Shown here piece after piece: positions 32,807-41,032 of a stretch of DNA of 64,000 nt; positions within the stretch are counted from its first letter, which is position 1, and every line of letters starts with the position of its first letter. Origin of the DNA: Elusimicrobia bacterium RIFOXYA2_FULL_47_53 (lineage in GTDB: Bacteria > Elusimicrobiota > Endomicrobiia > Endomicrobiales > XYA2-FULL-47-53); NCBI GenBank assembly GCA_001800315.1, contig MGVE01000001.1, positions 62,001 through 126,000 on the forward strand. The letters run 5' to 3'. Both the position numbers and the translations under genes were made by a program. A model generated the notes under the pieces. It did no database searches. It saw nothing but the letters and a program-made list of their open reading frames with translations, and was not told the origin of the DNA.

Positions 32807-33811
32807 CTATTTCTCAACAGTAATGTATAAGCAAGCGCCTAAATAGGGTTCAAGAAATCTAAAGTATCTGTTGGAGATGTTAGACAATAATTTTGTTGAG
32901 ACATACTTGTGAATTAAAAAGAAATGAGTTAAATTAAAGCTACCTTTCCTTATTGATACTGTCCTAAAGTTAACGAATAGATTCTTGCTCATGCCCTTAG
33001 TGAAAGTTTCGGTGTAAGGGTTTTTCTGGCCAGAAGTAAGCCATGCGCACTCACTATTATCACTTAAGAATTTTTGGTATTTTTTGCTATTAAATTTGAA
33101 TGATAACAAACCCTTTAATCGGTATGTTATAAATAATAATGAATTTCTTGAGTAAAGCATAACAAAGGCTTTTGCTCCGGGTTTTAAAACTCTGTATATT
33201 TCACTTATTGATTTCTTAATATCAGGAGAATGATGCAGTACCCCACTTGAATAGACCACATCAACTGAATCAGATTTTATCGGAAGAAACCTGCTGTCTG
33301 CTTGAACTCCAAATCCAGCATCATCTCCTTTCAGTTTTTTGATTAAAGTGTCAGCGGCAGCTGCTGCTGGGTTTGTGATATCCATACCAATACATTTTGC
33401 TCCCAAATAAGCTAACATAAGACTTTCCCCACCCGCGCCACAACCAATATTTAAAGCTACCTTGTCAGTTATTGTCCCTTCGCCCAGTTCATTGCCAATA
33501 ATTGCCGGCATATTTTTATGAATTTTTACTTGCTCGGACGCGTAATTTGAAAGATCCGTTTTATCTAAATCAAATATAAACTTGTGATCAGGTTCAGATA
33601 GGCGTTTAATCCAGCCATTTCCCCAAAAGTCTAATATTTTTTGGGCTTCAGAATAATCTGCTTCATCTTTGTACATGTTCCTGCATATAAATGAAAACAC
33701 ATTGCCTAATTTTGTGAAATATGTGTTGCATTTTACACAAAACAACATGTTGTTGTTTTCGCGAAGTTCATTGTGGCATATTGGACAGGCTAATATAGAA
33801 AGCATTTTCAT
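32807..33811 (-). CDS. Class I SAM methyltransferase with N-terminal zinc ribbon
   Basis: The 334-residue protein begins with a Trm112-like zinc ribbon (CPICHN near residue 9, CVKCNTYF near 25), followed by a SAM-binding domain: ALNIGCGAGGESLM near residue 119, VDVVYSSGVLHHSPD near 179 and a C-terminal helical region. It is of the UbiE/Methyltransf_11 type. Such proteins occur in glycan loci as methyltransferases of sugars, but others act on lipids. It lies between a secreted-protein gene and the FkbM gene with short gaps (27 and 47 bases). Confidence 0.84.
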   Translation of the reverse strand: MKMLSILACPICHNELRENNNMLFCVKCNTYFTKLGNVFSFICRNMYKDEADYSEAQKILDFWGNGWIKRLSEPDHKFIFDLDKTDLSNYASEQVKIHKNMPAIIGNELGEGTITDKVALNIGCGAGGESLMLAYLGAKCIGMDITNPAAAAADTLIKKLKGDDAGFGVQADSRFLPIKSDSVDVVYSSGVLHHSPDIKKSISEIYRVLKPGAKAFVMLYSRNSLLFITYRLKGLLSFKFNSKKYQKFLSDNSECAWLTSGQKNPYTETFTKGMSKNLFVNFRTVSIRKGSFNLTHFFLIHKYVSTKLLSNISNRYFRFLEPYLGACLYITVEK

Positions 33812-33838
33812 TATCGTGTTCTCCCATTTGTAATATGG

Positions 33839-34708
33839 TTATTTCCACCAACCCTTTATACATATTGAGATGCCTGAAATGTCGTGAGGTGTCATATATT
33901 CAACTACTCTATTTGCATCGCACGGAACTGTCAAATCTCCCATAATCGCTTGTGCACCAAAATACATCCCGGCCTTATTGAAGATATTGGAATTGCCATT
34001 CTTCCTCCAATATAGAGCATAGCCTGATGTCATTGGGGCTGCAAGAATAAATATAGAAACTGCTTTTGTACCCACAGGAACAATTCCACTTAAATCCAGA
34101 TCGTGCCAATTTCCATCTTTTGTAAGATTTGCATCTGTATAATCATACGCAGAAGGATCACCCCTATCATGATAAAATCCATAAGAGCTTTCAAATTCAG
34201 TCGCAACAACTTTAGTTGATATTTCAACCGTATTGTTTGTTTCTTTTATCGTCGCATTCCCGCCGACACTTAAACCGTTGGCCGAGACAGATGCATAAGT
34301 GCTGCTGCCGATGGCAAAATGAATCGTACCGGCGGACTTCTCAATATCTTCCGAAGTTTTGGAATGAAGCGCGAAGCCCTGTGCCGTTATTTTTTCTCTT
34401 GGCGAGAGGATCTTGCTTGAAACTACGGTTTCAATCCAAAGGTTTTTGGTACGCCAGTCAAGGTTAGGTGTCAAAACATAGCTGAATACGCCGTTTTGAA
34501 CGCTGATATTTATGTCTCCGGAGGACCATAGCTGGTTTCCTCCGCTTGCCGCGTCATATATTTTAAAAGACATTACCCTGTTGGCCGTAACGGGCTGGTT
34601 GTACTCGTGCAGGCGGCCCTGGTAAGTAATCTCAGTCGGAACTTCAGCGGAAACAACCGAAATAAAGGCAATAAACAGGCATAAAACTTCAAAGAACAGC
34701 TTTTTCAT
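33839..34708 (-). CDS. Secreted protein with ITYQGRL N-terminal domain
   Basis: The 289-residue protein starts with a signal peptide (MKKLFFEVLCLFIAF, cleavage probably after VVSA). Residues about 20-125 form a domain with EITYQGRL, MSFKIYDA, GVFSYVLTP, WIETV and SPREKITAQGF that also opens the frameshifted protein at 43.3-44.2 kb. A linker and a different C-terminal domain of about 110 residues follow. I start at ATG 34708, with GGGGGA just upstream; both paralogues share this GGGGGATAT leader. The function is unknown; a surface or fibre-like role is inferred. It has its own promoter. Confidence 0.8.
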   Translation of the reverse strand: MKKLFFEVLCLFIAFISVVSAEVPTEITYQGRLHEYNQPVTANRVMSFKIYDAASGGNQLWSSGDINISVQNGVFSYVLTPNLDWRTKNLWIETVVSSKILSPREKITAQGFALHSKTSEDIEKSAGTIHFAIGSSTYASVSANGLSVGGNATIKETNNTVEISTKVVATEFESSYGFYHDRGDPSAYDYTDANLTKDGNWHDLDLSGIVPVGTKAVSIFILAAPMTSGYALYWRKNGNSNIFNKAGMYFGAQAIMGDLTVPCDANRVVEYMTPHDISGISICIKGWWK

Positions 34709-34735
34709 AATATCCCCCAATATCTATGTGCTTTA

Positions 34736-34751
34736 GATGGAGTAAACCATC
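34736..34751 (-). other. Short hairpin in the 5' leader of the secreted-protein gene
   Basis: GATGG (34736-34740), loop AGTAAA, CCATC (34747-34751) lies between the predicted promoter and the ribosome site. It is too short for a riboswitch, but may influence translation or stability. Confidence 0.5.
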
Positions 34752-34767
34752 CGTTCAATATTTGAAC

Positions 34768-34796
34768 ATGATACTTTAAATGTATTTATTTGTCAA
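34768..34796 (-). promoter_or_regulatory. Sigma-70-like promoter for the secreted protein and downstream genes
   Basis: On the minus strand TTGACA (34796-34791) is followed after exactly 17 bases by TATCAT (34773-34768), a perfect -35 and a five-of-six -10. Transcription would begin near 34761 and give a leader of about 50 bases before ATG 34708. It lies in the 105-base gap after the GT2 gene and would serve 33839-34708 and genes beyond. Confidence 0.78.
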
Positions 34797-34813
34797 GATG
34801 AATAAATATTTAA

Positions 34814-35806
34814 TCAGGAGGGCAGTCGGTTGGTAAAAGGCTTAAACTTCAGTATTCCCGCCAGGCTTCCAAGAGCCCAGGCAAAACCGCGCAGGTACAG
34901 CATCCAAATAAGGATGTAAAGCCTTCTATTTCCGGTACTTTTTACCGCGTAAGAGGCCACCGTAACCTGCAGGTATAAGGCGACCGCATTAAGAATAACC
35001 CAAACAATCAAGACAGATTCTATGAATATCAGCGGTGTCAGAGCCAGGATTAAGGCAAAAAGCGGGGGCTGAATAGAATCGCGTGTTTTGCTGTAATCGT
35101 CTTTTCCGAGTTTCGCTGGATGTTTAGCAAGAAGCTTCATTATCCAGTATCCGCGCCAGAACTGTTGTCTGACAAAACCAAAAAGCCTTGTGGGAAAATA
35201 ATGGCCCACAACGCAGTCTCTGGAAAACCGCATTTTGTAACCCAGGTTGACTATCCTGTAAGTAAGGTCAGCGTCTTCGCCGCAGGCAATCCTGAACGAC
35301 TCGTCAAATCCGCCAAGTTCTTCAAGAATATTTTTTTTTATTCCTAAACTGAATGATCCGAGGTATCGCACATATTCAGGCAGGGAGGAGTGCCGGTATT
35401 GTATTTCGCTGTGAATCGCAAGGGCAACAAGGCTGTTGGGATTCTCTATGCCGTATGTTCCGCCGGCCGCGCCGATTTCCGGAGAATCAAATAAAAAAAT
35501 CAGTTTTTCAAGCCAGTCGGCCCTTGGCACGCAGTCAGAGTCGGTGAAAACCACAATTTCCCCCGCCGCGGCTTTCCACCCGGTATTTCTCGCCTTCGCG
35601 GGCCCGGCATTATCCTGTCTTATTAACTTCACAGGATACCCGGAAACGATCTCCTGAGTTTTATCAGACGAACCGTCGTCTACAACAATAATTTCGCGTT
35701 TGCTGTAGGACTGAGACAGGCAAGCCTCAATGGTTTTTGAAATTGTTCCGGAGGCATTGTAAGCGGGTATAATGATTGAAACAAAGGGAACGGATAGAGA
35801 GTTCAT
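34814..35806 (-). CDS. GT2 glycosyltransferase with C-terminal membrane helices
   Basis: The 330-residue protein is a GT-A enzyme: VSIIIPAYNAS near residue 9, VVDDGSSDK near 43, NAGPAKARNTGW near 66 and the metal-binding TDSDC near 88. CGEDADLTYR near 177 carries a conserved ED-like pair, and hydrophobic segments at about 245-300 suggest membrane anchoring. I start at ATG 35806; the in-frame TTG at 35815 overlaps the previous stop and lacks a better ribosome site. It follows the GT4 gene. It likely adds one sugar to the repeat unit or another surface glycan; donor not predictable. Confidence 0.87.
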   Translation of the reverse strand: MNSLSVPFVSIIIPAYNASGTISKTIEACLSQSYSKREIIVVDDGSSDKTQEIVSGYPVKLIRQDNAGPAKARNTGWKAAAGEIVVFTDSDCVPRADWLEKLIFLFDSPEIGAAGGTYGIENPNSLVALAIHSEIQYRHSSLPEYVRYLGSFSLGIKKNILEELGGFDESFRIACGEDADLTYRIVNLGYKMRFSRDCVVGHYFPTRLFGFVRQQFWRGYWIMKLLAKHPAKLGKDDYSKTRDSIQPPLFALILALTPLIFIESVLIVWVILNAVALYLQVTVASYAVKSTGNRRLYILIWMLYLRGFAWALGSLAGILKFKPFTNRLPS

Positions 35807-35811
35807 TATTT

Positions 35812-36966
35812 TCAATTATTTATAAGGTTACGAAGTATCTCTGATTCTTTTGTAATTCTATTGTGCCAGTTGAAAGATTTTGCGGTTTCCTTAGCATTTA
35901 CACCTATTGCTTTTCGTTTATCTGGTTTTGCAACAAGTTCCTCAACCGCATGATGTAAAGCATTAACATCGTTTGGTCTTATAAGCACACAATCAAAATC
36001 ATTTTTAACATATCTTGAAAAAGTATGGAGTTCAGATATTATAGTTGCTTTGCCTGCAGCCATAGACTCCATTTGTTTCAGTTGACAAGTTGTATTAGTG
36101 TAGAGAGATTCTCTAAAAGGCGCTACGCACATATCTGCAATAGATATAAAGTCAGGCATATCGCTGTAAGCGATCCATCCCGTAAAGAGCACATTGGCTC
36201 CAGCCAATTTTCTAATGTAGTTCATATATATTCCATCGCCGTCCCCCGCAATAACCACTTTTACAGGTAGAGTATTGCAGGCCATAATCAGATTATCAAC
36301 ACCGTCATCTATTCCAATGTCACCTTCAAAAACAACAACTACATCGTCATGTTTTATTCCATATTTCTTGCGTAATACGCTATTTTGAGGCAAATTAAAT
36401 TTATCCGTTTCAACACCATAAGGAATAGATGATGTTCTAGAATAGTTAACTCCGCGGCTACACCATATACCCCTTGAAATATCAGATTGAGTTACGACCA
36501 TTTCGGAAGATCTCGCTACCATCGTTTGGAACACTTTGAGTATTGGTCCCATAAGCCAAGATGCCGGTTTTGAATAGCTTTTATACATTACATCAATAAA
36601 CTCAGGCATATCAGCTGCAATTTTCATGAACGCAAAATATTTAGCAAAAAACATTATAGGCCACCAACCGTACACCAGATCAATATGTTTAGTGTAACAT
36701 ATCTTCAGTGAATAGTAACAAAGCGCTAAGTTGGCTTTTATTCTTTCCTTAAGTTTAAATAAACTCCAGTCAGGCATGTTTATTGCAATATGCTCAACGC
36801 CTTCGCAGTGGAATTCCCCTTTGCCTTTCAAGCTGATTAAGTATACATTACAATCTTTATTGGCCAAATCAATGGCAAGTTTTTCAGTTAGTGAAAAACG
36901 CTGCACATTTGGTATCATTTCTTCGGTAACGAGAATAATGGATTTTTTTGCCTTGGGAGATATCAT
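35812..36966 (-). CDS. GT4-family glycosyltransferase (GT-B fold)
   Basis: The 384-residue protein has the GT-B layout with IPYGVETDKF near residue 187, VVVFEGDIGIDDGVDNLI near 213, VVIAGDGDG near 240 and a C-terminal acceptor loop CQLKQMESMAAGKATI near 296, the E-x7-E-like region of retaining GT4 enzymes. It would use a nucleotide sugar in the cytoplasm. It overlaps the radical SAM gene ahead of it by four bases and precedes a GT2 gene by five. Several features are typical of capsule or O-antigen GT4 enzymes; the donor sugar cannot be read. Confidence 0.88.
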   Translation of the reverse strand: MISPKAKKSIILVTEEMIPNVQRFSLTEKLAIDLANKDCNVYLISLKGKGEFHCEGVEHIAINMPDWSLFKLKERIKANLALCYYSLKICYTKHIDLVYGWWPIMFFAKYFAFMKIAADMPEFIDVMYKSYSKPASWLMGPILKVFQTMVARSSEMVVTQSDISRGIWCSRGVNYSRTSSIPYGVETDKFNLPQNSVLRKKYGIKHDDVVVVFEGDIGIDDGVDNLIMACNTLPVKVVIAGDGDGIYMNYIRKLAGANVLFTGWIAYSDMPDFISIADMCVAPFRESLYTNTTCQLKQMESMAAGKATIISELHTFSRYVKNDFDCVLIRPNDVNALHHAVEELVAKPDKRKAIGVNAKETAKSFNWHNRITKESEILRNLINN

Positions 36967-38393
36967 TTTGACCTTTCAAAAAAATATCGCATCATCATAG
37001 TTGAGGCGTTTCTGATGTTTCCCAGTAACTCATTTGCGGACCGCAGGCGGGTAATCTTCCTTAATATATAGCCAGGGTTAAAATAATATCTGCGATAGGC
37101 GGATCTGGTAAAAGCGTGGAGCTCCTTAGGGTCTAATTCAGGGTATTTAAATGAAGGCAAGGCGTTCGGATCCAGCCACTCAAGGTTCTTATTTATTAAT
37201 TGCCCATTTTTAGAGAGCTTTTTATAAAATGCTGTTCCCGGTGCAGGAACCACAATGCCAAAAGTCACAAAATCGGGATACATCCTGATTGCAAAATCGT
37301 ATGTCTCACGCATTGTTTCTTTTGTTTCGCCTTCTAAACCGAAAGTCAGATACATTAGTACTCGTAAACCGTGTTTTTTGACAAGCTTGACGCCCCTTTC
37401 AATGTCTTCCGGGGTTTCATTTTTCCCCATATTTTTCAATAAATCAGCGTTTGCGCTCTCACAGCCTATCGCTATGGTATGGCAGCCGGCTTTTTTCATA
37501 GTGATTATAATATCATCATCCAACATTTCGGCCCTGGCGTTGCAGTTCCAGGAAAAGTTAAATGAGTTCTCTATCATTGCGTTACAAAGATTTTTAGTAA
37601 ATTCCCTATCGGTTGGCAGCGAACAATCATAAAACTTTATTTCTTTGATTCCCAGAGCTTTGATCTGGTGTAGTTCTTCTAAAACATTATCGATTGACCT
37701 ATATCTTACCGGAGATTGAAAATTTCCGGCCTGGCAGTGAACACATGCATTGATACAACCTCTGGAGCAATTAACTATAGTCATTGGTTTTTTAATAGAA
37801 AGCGGGCATTTGTATAAACTAGTATTTAGTTTAGAATGCTGCGGCACACCCAAAGCATCCAGGTTTGCGACTTTTGGTGCAATGCCGGTAAATTCAATTG
37901 AGCCGTTTTCACCCCTGAAATACAGGCCTTTGACCTCTGATGGCTTAACTCCGTTAATAAGTTGCATCAGTGGCAGTTCTGGTTCTCCCCAAATAATATA
38001 GTCAAGATCAGTTAGTTTGCCAAGCTTTTCAGCAGGATCCAAAACACTCAGCATTGAAAGCGAAATACAGGCAGTTTTAATACTTCTGTTTACTTTTTTT
38101 GCAGTTAAAGCAACCTTGGCATCTATCACAAAATTGGGGAAGCAGGTCATGTAAATTACCCAGTCTGGGTCATATTTCCTAATCTCAGCTTCTATTTGAG
38201 AATCCGATAATTTAAGATTGTTTGCATCTAAAATAGTATAGTCAAGCCCGTTTATAACGCTATAACCAGCAAATACCTGAAGGTCATACGGAGGCCAAGC
38301 CTGGTCAGCCTTATTGCTACCGAAGCTGCCTAGAATTCTACCTACAGCATTGCCCATGAAACCTGGAGGATCTACTAGCATTATTTTTTTCAT
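36963..38393 (-). CDS. B12-binding-type radical SAM protein (BchE-like), copy 2
   Basis: The 476-residue protein has an N-terminal cobalamin-binding-like domain (residues 1-150: MLVDPPGF near 4, WVIYMTCFPNF near 76, YIIWGEPELPL near 135) and a radical SAM domain with CSRGCINACVHC near residue 206, followed by a helical C-terminus of about 70 residues. This layout is that of class B radical SAM methyltransferases and BchE-like enzymes. It is adjacent to a homologue with a four-base overlap. Substrate unknown; a lipid, sugar or aromatic methylation or rearrangement are all possible. Confidence 0.87.
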   Translation of the reverse strand: MKKIMLVDPPGFMGNAVGRILGSFGSNKADQAWPPYDLQVFAGYSVINGLDYTILDANNLKLSDSQIEAEIRKYDPDWVIYMTCFPNFVIDAKVALTAKKVNRSIKTACISLSMLSVLDPAEKLGKLTDLDYIIWGEPELPLMQLINGVKPSEVKGLYFRGENGSIEFTGIAPKVANLDALGVPQHSKLNTSLYKCPLSIKKPMTIVNCSRGCINACVHCQAGNFQSPVRYRSIDNVLEELHQIKALGIKEIKFYDCSLPTDREFTKNLCNAMIENSFNFSWNCNARAEMLDDDIIITMKKAGCHTIAIGCESANADLLKNMGKNETPEDIERGVKLVKKHGLRVLMYLTFGLEGETKETMRETYDFAIRMYPDFVTFGIVVPAPGTAFYKKLSKNGQLINKNLEWLDPNALPSFKYPELDPKELHAFTRSAYRRYYFNPGYILRKITRLRSANELLGNIRNASTMMMRYFFERSK

Positions 38394-39814
38394 TTATCTG
38401 ATTTCCGTAATATGTAATCTAAAAAGCTTTGCAAGCCAAATACCTTTCGTTTTATGTCAGACATGGTTTTAATATTAAACAACATTTTAATAATTTGCTT
38501 CGGCCTGAAATAAAACTGTTTCAGTCCTTTGTCAATAAAGAGATCAATCTCAGCTTTTGTCATGTCCGGATAATTCAACAGCGTGATCTGTTCCCTGTCA
38601 GGGCTTATCCATTCGCGCCAGTCTTTCGGTATCAGGTATTTATTAGTTTTGGCCCAGTCGTATAATTCCGTTCCGGGATAAACGCAAATGCCGGAAACCT
38701 GGATGGTGTCAAGCGGGAGGCTTTTTGCAAAATCTATAGTCTTTTGTGCCGAGGTTTTGTTCTCGTTTGGCGCCCCTATCATAAAACAACCGTGCAGTGT
38801 AAAGCCAAGTTTATGCGCGGCTTCAGAAAACTTTTTTGACTGCTCAAGCTTAATGCCCTTTTTCACCGAATCAAGCGCTTCCTGTGTGCCGAACTCAAAA
38901 CCTACCATAAGCATCCGGCAGCCGGCTCTTTTCATTAACGGCAGGAGGCTTAAGTCCATATCAACCCTGGCGTTACAGCTCCAGGTTATATTGAGCTTCC
39001 TTTTTAAAATCTCGTCACAAACACCTTTAACATGTTCGGGCTTGGCGGTAAAAGTGTCGGTTTCAAACATTATCTCGCGAAGTTTCGGGAACAGTTTGTA
39101 GTCATATTCAATCTCGTCAACAACCAGCTTCGCGTCACGAAACCTAAGTTTTCTGCCGTACATAACCGGAACATCCCTGCAGAAAGTGCACTGTCCGAAA
39201 CACCCTCTTCCCGAGATTAGCGTCAGGAAAGGAAAGCGTTTTCCGGCGTCTCTATACCATTGTGGATCTATATGGCGCCAGGCAGGAAAGGGAAGTTCGT
39301 TTACATTAAGCGGCTCGCGTTCCGGCGTTGTTAAAACTGTCCCATTCTCAATATAGGCTATGCCTTTTATATCGCTATTGCGCATGCCACCGGCTATATC
39401 ACGAAGCGTGTAATCGTATTCCCCTTTCGCGATTATATCTACAGCCCCGTTTGCTATTCTGAAAGTATCCTGCGGTTCAACGGTAACATGGGGCCCGATA
39501 AGAACGGTTTTGGCTCCTGCCAGGTCTTTGGCAAGCTTGGCGTAAGATATGTCATTGTATATTGATGGGGTTGTAGTATGCGTAATGAATAGCTCAGGTT
39601 TGAATAAGGATATTTCCTCTTTGATTCCATCGGCTTCAATATTCAGCGCGGCCGCGTCAAGAAATTTTACCCTGTGCCCCGCTTCTTCAAGCACGGCTAC
39701 GGCAATCAGCATCCAGTCCGGATGGCGCTGAACTCTGCCGCGCGATTTGGCGGTCCATCTCGCTGAACGGCAAAAATCTTTTCCGAATGAAGGGTTTAAA
39801 AAGAAAACTTTCAT
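38390..39814 (-). CDS. B12-binding-type radical SAM protein (BchE-like), copy 1
   Basis: The 474-residue protein has a B12-binding-like N-terminal domain (LNPSFGKDF near residue 5, TKTVLIGPHVTVEP near 102, IIAKGEYDYTLRDIAGG near 126) and a radical SAM core with the motif GRGCFGQCTFCRD near 196. The C-terminal part runs to residue 474 and resembles the tail of its downstream neighbour (FRPKQIIKML versus FNPGYILRKI), so the two genes are likely old duplicates. It begins at 39814 just after the palindromic element at 39835-39917 and is the first gene of that stretch in the direction of transcription. Substrate unknown. Confidence 0.87.
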   Translation of the reverse strand: MKVFFLNPSFGKDFCRSARWTAKSRGRVQRHPDWMLIAVAVLEEAGHRVKFLDAAALNIEADGIKEEISLFKPELFITHTTTPSIYNDISYAKLAKDLAGAKTVLIGPHVTVEPQDTFRIANGAVDIIAKGEYDYTLRDIAGGMRNSDIKGIAYIENGTVLTTPEREPLNVNELPFPAWRHIDPQWYRDAGKRFPFLTLISGRGCFGQCTFCRDVPVMYGRKLRFRDAKLVVDEIEYDYKLFPKLREIMFETDTFTAKPEHVKGVCDEILKRKLNITWSCNARVDMDLSLLPLMKRAGCRMLMVGFEFGTQEALDSVKKGIKLEQSKKFSEAAHKLGFTLHGCFMIGAPNENKTSAQKTIDFAKSLPLDTIQVSGICVYPGTELYDWAKTNKYLIPKDWREWISPDREQITLLNYPDMTKAEIDLFIDKGLKQFYFRPKQIIKMLFNIKTMSDIKRKVFGLQSFLDYILRKSDK

Positions 39815-39834
39815 AGTTAAATATTAAAAAAATA

Positions 39835-39917
39835 TGCCATTCTGGATCCGCCTCACGGATGAAAAAAATATTTATCAATAATAAAAGCGAGAACCTTCGT
39901 TTTCGCTCAGGATGGCA
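39835..39917. repeat. 83-bp palindromic intergenic element
   Basis: Outer arms TGCCATTCTG (39835-39844) and CAGGATGGCA (39908-39917) pair with one mismatch. Inside are a small hairpin ATCCG-CCTCA-CGGAT at about 39846-39860 and an AGCGA...TCGCT stem at about 39886-39906. It fills most of the gap between the DUF2304 gene and the first radical SAM gene. It is non-coding and of REP-like design, a candidate terminator-like or mRNA-stabilising element. Confidence 0.7.
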
Positions 39918-39926
39918 GGAAATCTG

Positions 39927-40316
39927 CTATTTCTTATGCTCATTTTCTGATAACTGTTTTAGTTTCAGCTCAAGGATAGCGAGTTTTTGAGACAAGAGCC
40001 TTGTGTTATTGCTTAATTTTGAAATAATTGTAGAAAAGTGAAGCACTATTAAAAGCAGGAATATCAGGCCCGAAAAAAACAGTGTGGACATTGGAGCTAC
40101 AGCGCCGATAGAGTGCGTCAGCCAAAGCAAAAGTTTTGGAAATACAGACAAAACCAGCAGCGCGAAGGCCGTGAGCATCCAAAGCCAGGAGTATTCCTCA
40201 TTCAGTTTTTTGTTTCTAACAAGCTCAAAAATAAGAATCAATAAGCCCGCGCTCACAATTATTGAAAGCGCTACATTTTGCGGCCTGATGTTAGCGATAA
40301 CGATATCCGTATTCAT
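39927..40316 (-). CDS. DUF2304 small membrane protein
   Basis: The 129-residue protein has three to four hydrophobic segments (VALSIIVSAGLLILIF, WLWMLTAFALLVLSVF, FFSGLIFLLLIVLHF) and a charged helical, coiled-coil-like tail (residues 95-129), the profile of DUF2304 proteins. These are often encoded directly after a DPM1-like GT2, which is the case here. I start at ATG 40316 with GAGG ahead of it; the ATG overlaps the GT2 stop. A role as a partner of the glycosyltransferase, for example in flipping or anchoring of polyprenyl-linked sugar, is a guess from synteny. Confidence 0.82.
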   Translation of the reverse strand: MNTDIVIANIRPQNVALSIIVSAGLLILIFELVRNKKLNEEYSWLWMLTAFALLVLSVFPKLLLWLTHSIGAVAPMSTLFFSGLIFLLLIVLHFSTIISKLSNNTRLLSQKLAILELKLKQLSENEHKK

Positions 40317-41032
40317 CTTTTCCTCGGCATTGGTTTTTCTCTTAAAAGAGTGACGCAAATTGATAATAGCATTTTAAACGCGTAGTAAGCAATTCCCACC
40401 CCCCTGTGCATGGGAAGCCTGATGCTCTGGTTCATCCAGACGGGGACTTCTTTGATCCTTAAACCTACAAAATGAGATAAAATGATCAGGTCAGCGTCAG
40501 GGAAATGCGACGGGTAAAATTCCTCCATGCAGTAGAACTCTATCACTTTCTTGTTTACAGCCCTGAAACCGGAGGTTGAATCGGTAATCTTGATGCCGGT
40601 GGCCAAAGTGGCGATGATATTAAACAGTGACATTCCGAGAGTTTTAAGAAAAGTAGGTTTGTATCCGGTATCAAGGATAAAGCGCGAACCAATCGTAATA
40701 TCACACTCATTTTTGATAAGCGGCTCTAAAAGGTCAGTCAGGTGTTTTGGCGGGTGTTGGCCGTCCGCGTCAATCTGGACTACAAAGTCGTAATTTTCAT
40801 TAAACGCGTAGATATAGCCCGTGTGGCGCGCTGAGCCGTCGCCCATATTATAAGGGTGTCTTACTGTAAGGCAACCGCTCTTAACGGCGATATCATAAGT
40901 ATTGTCCGATGATCCGTCATCAATGACCAGAATATCGGCAGAAGGCAAAATATTTCTGATTTCAGGTATTATTGCGGGTAGATTCTCAGTTTCATTGAAA
41001 GCAGGTATTATGACAAGGAATTTATTGCTCAT
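40313..41032 (-). CDS. DPM1-like GT2 glycosyltransferase
   Basis: The 239-residue soluble GT-A enzyme has VIIPAFNETENL near residue 7, VIDDGSSDNT near 36, VQIDADGQHPP near 86 (DxD) and GSRFI near 113. It lacks the C-terminal membrane helices of GtrB, consistent with the DUF2304 partner that follows it in a four-base overlap. It probably moves a sugar to polyprenyl phosphate; the GT39-like gene upstream, overlapping by 11 bases, may use that donor. Confidence 0.88.
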   Translation of the reverse strand: MSNKFLVIIPAFNETENLPAIIPEIRNILPSADILVIDDGSSDNTYDIAVKSGCLTVRHPYNMGDGSARHTGYIYAFNENYDFVVQIDADGQHPPKHLTDLLEPLIKNECDITIGSRFILDTGYKPTFLKTLGMSLFNIIATLATGIKITDSTSGFRAVNKKVIEFYCMEEFYPSHFPDADLIILSHFVGLRIKEVPVWMNQSIRLPMHRGVGIAYYAFKMLLSICVTLLREKPMPRKR

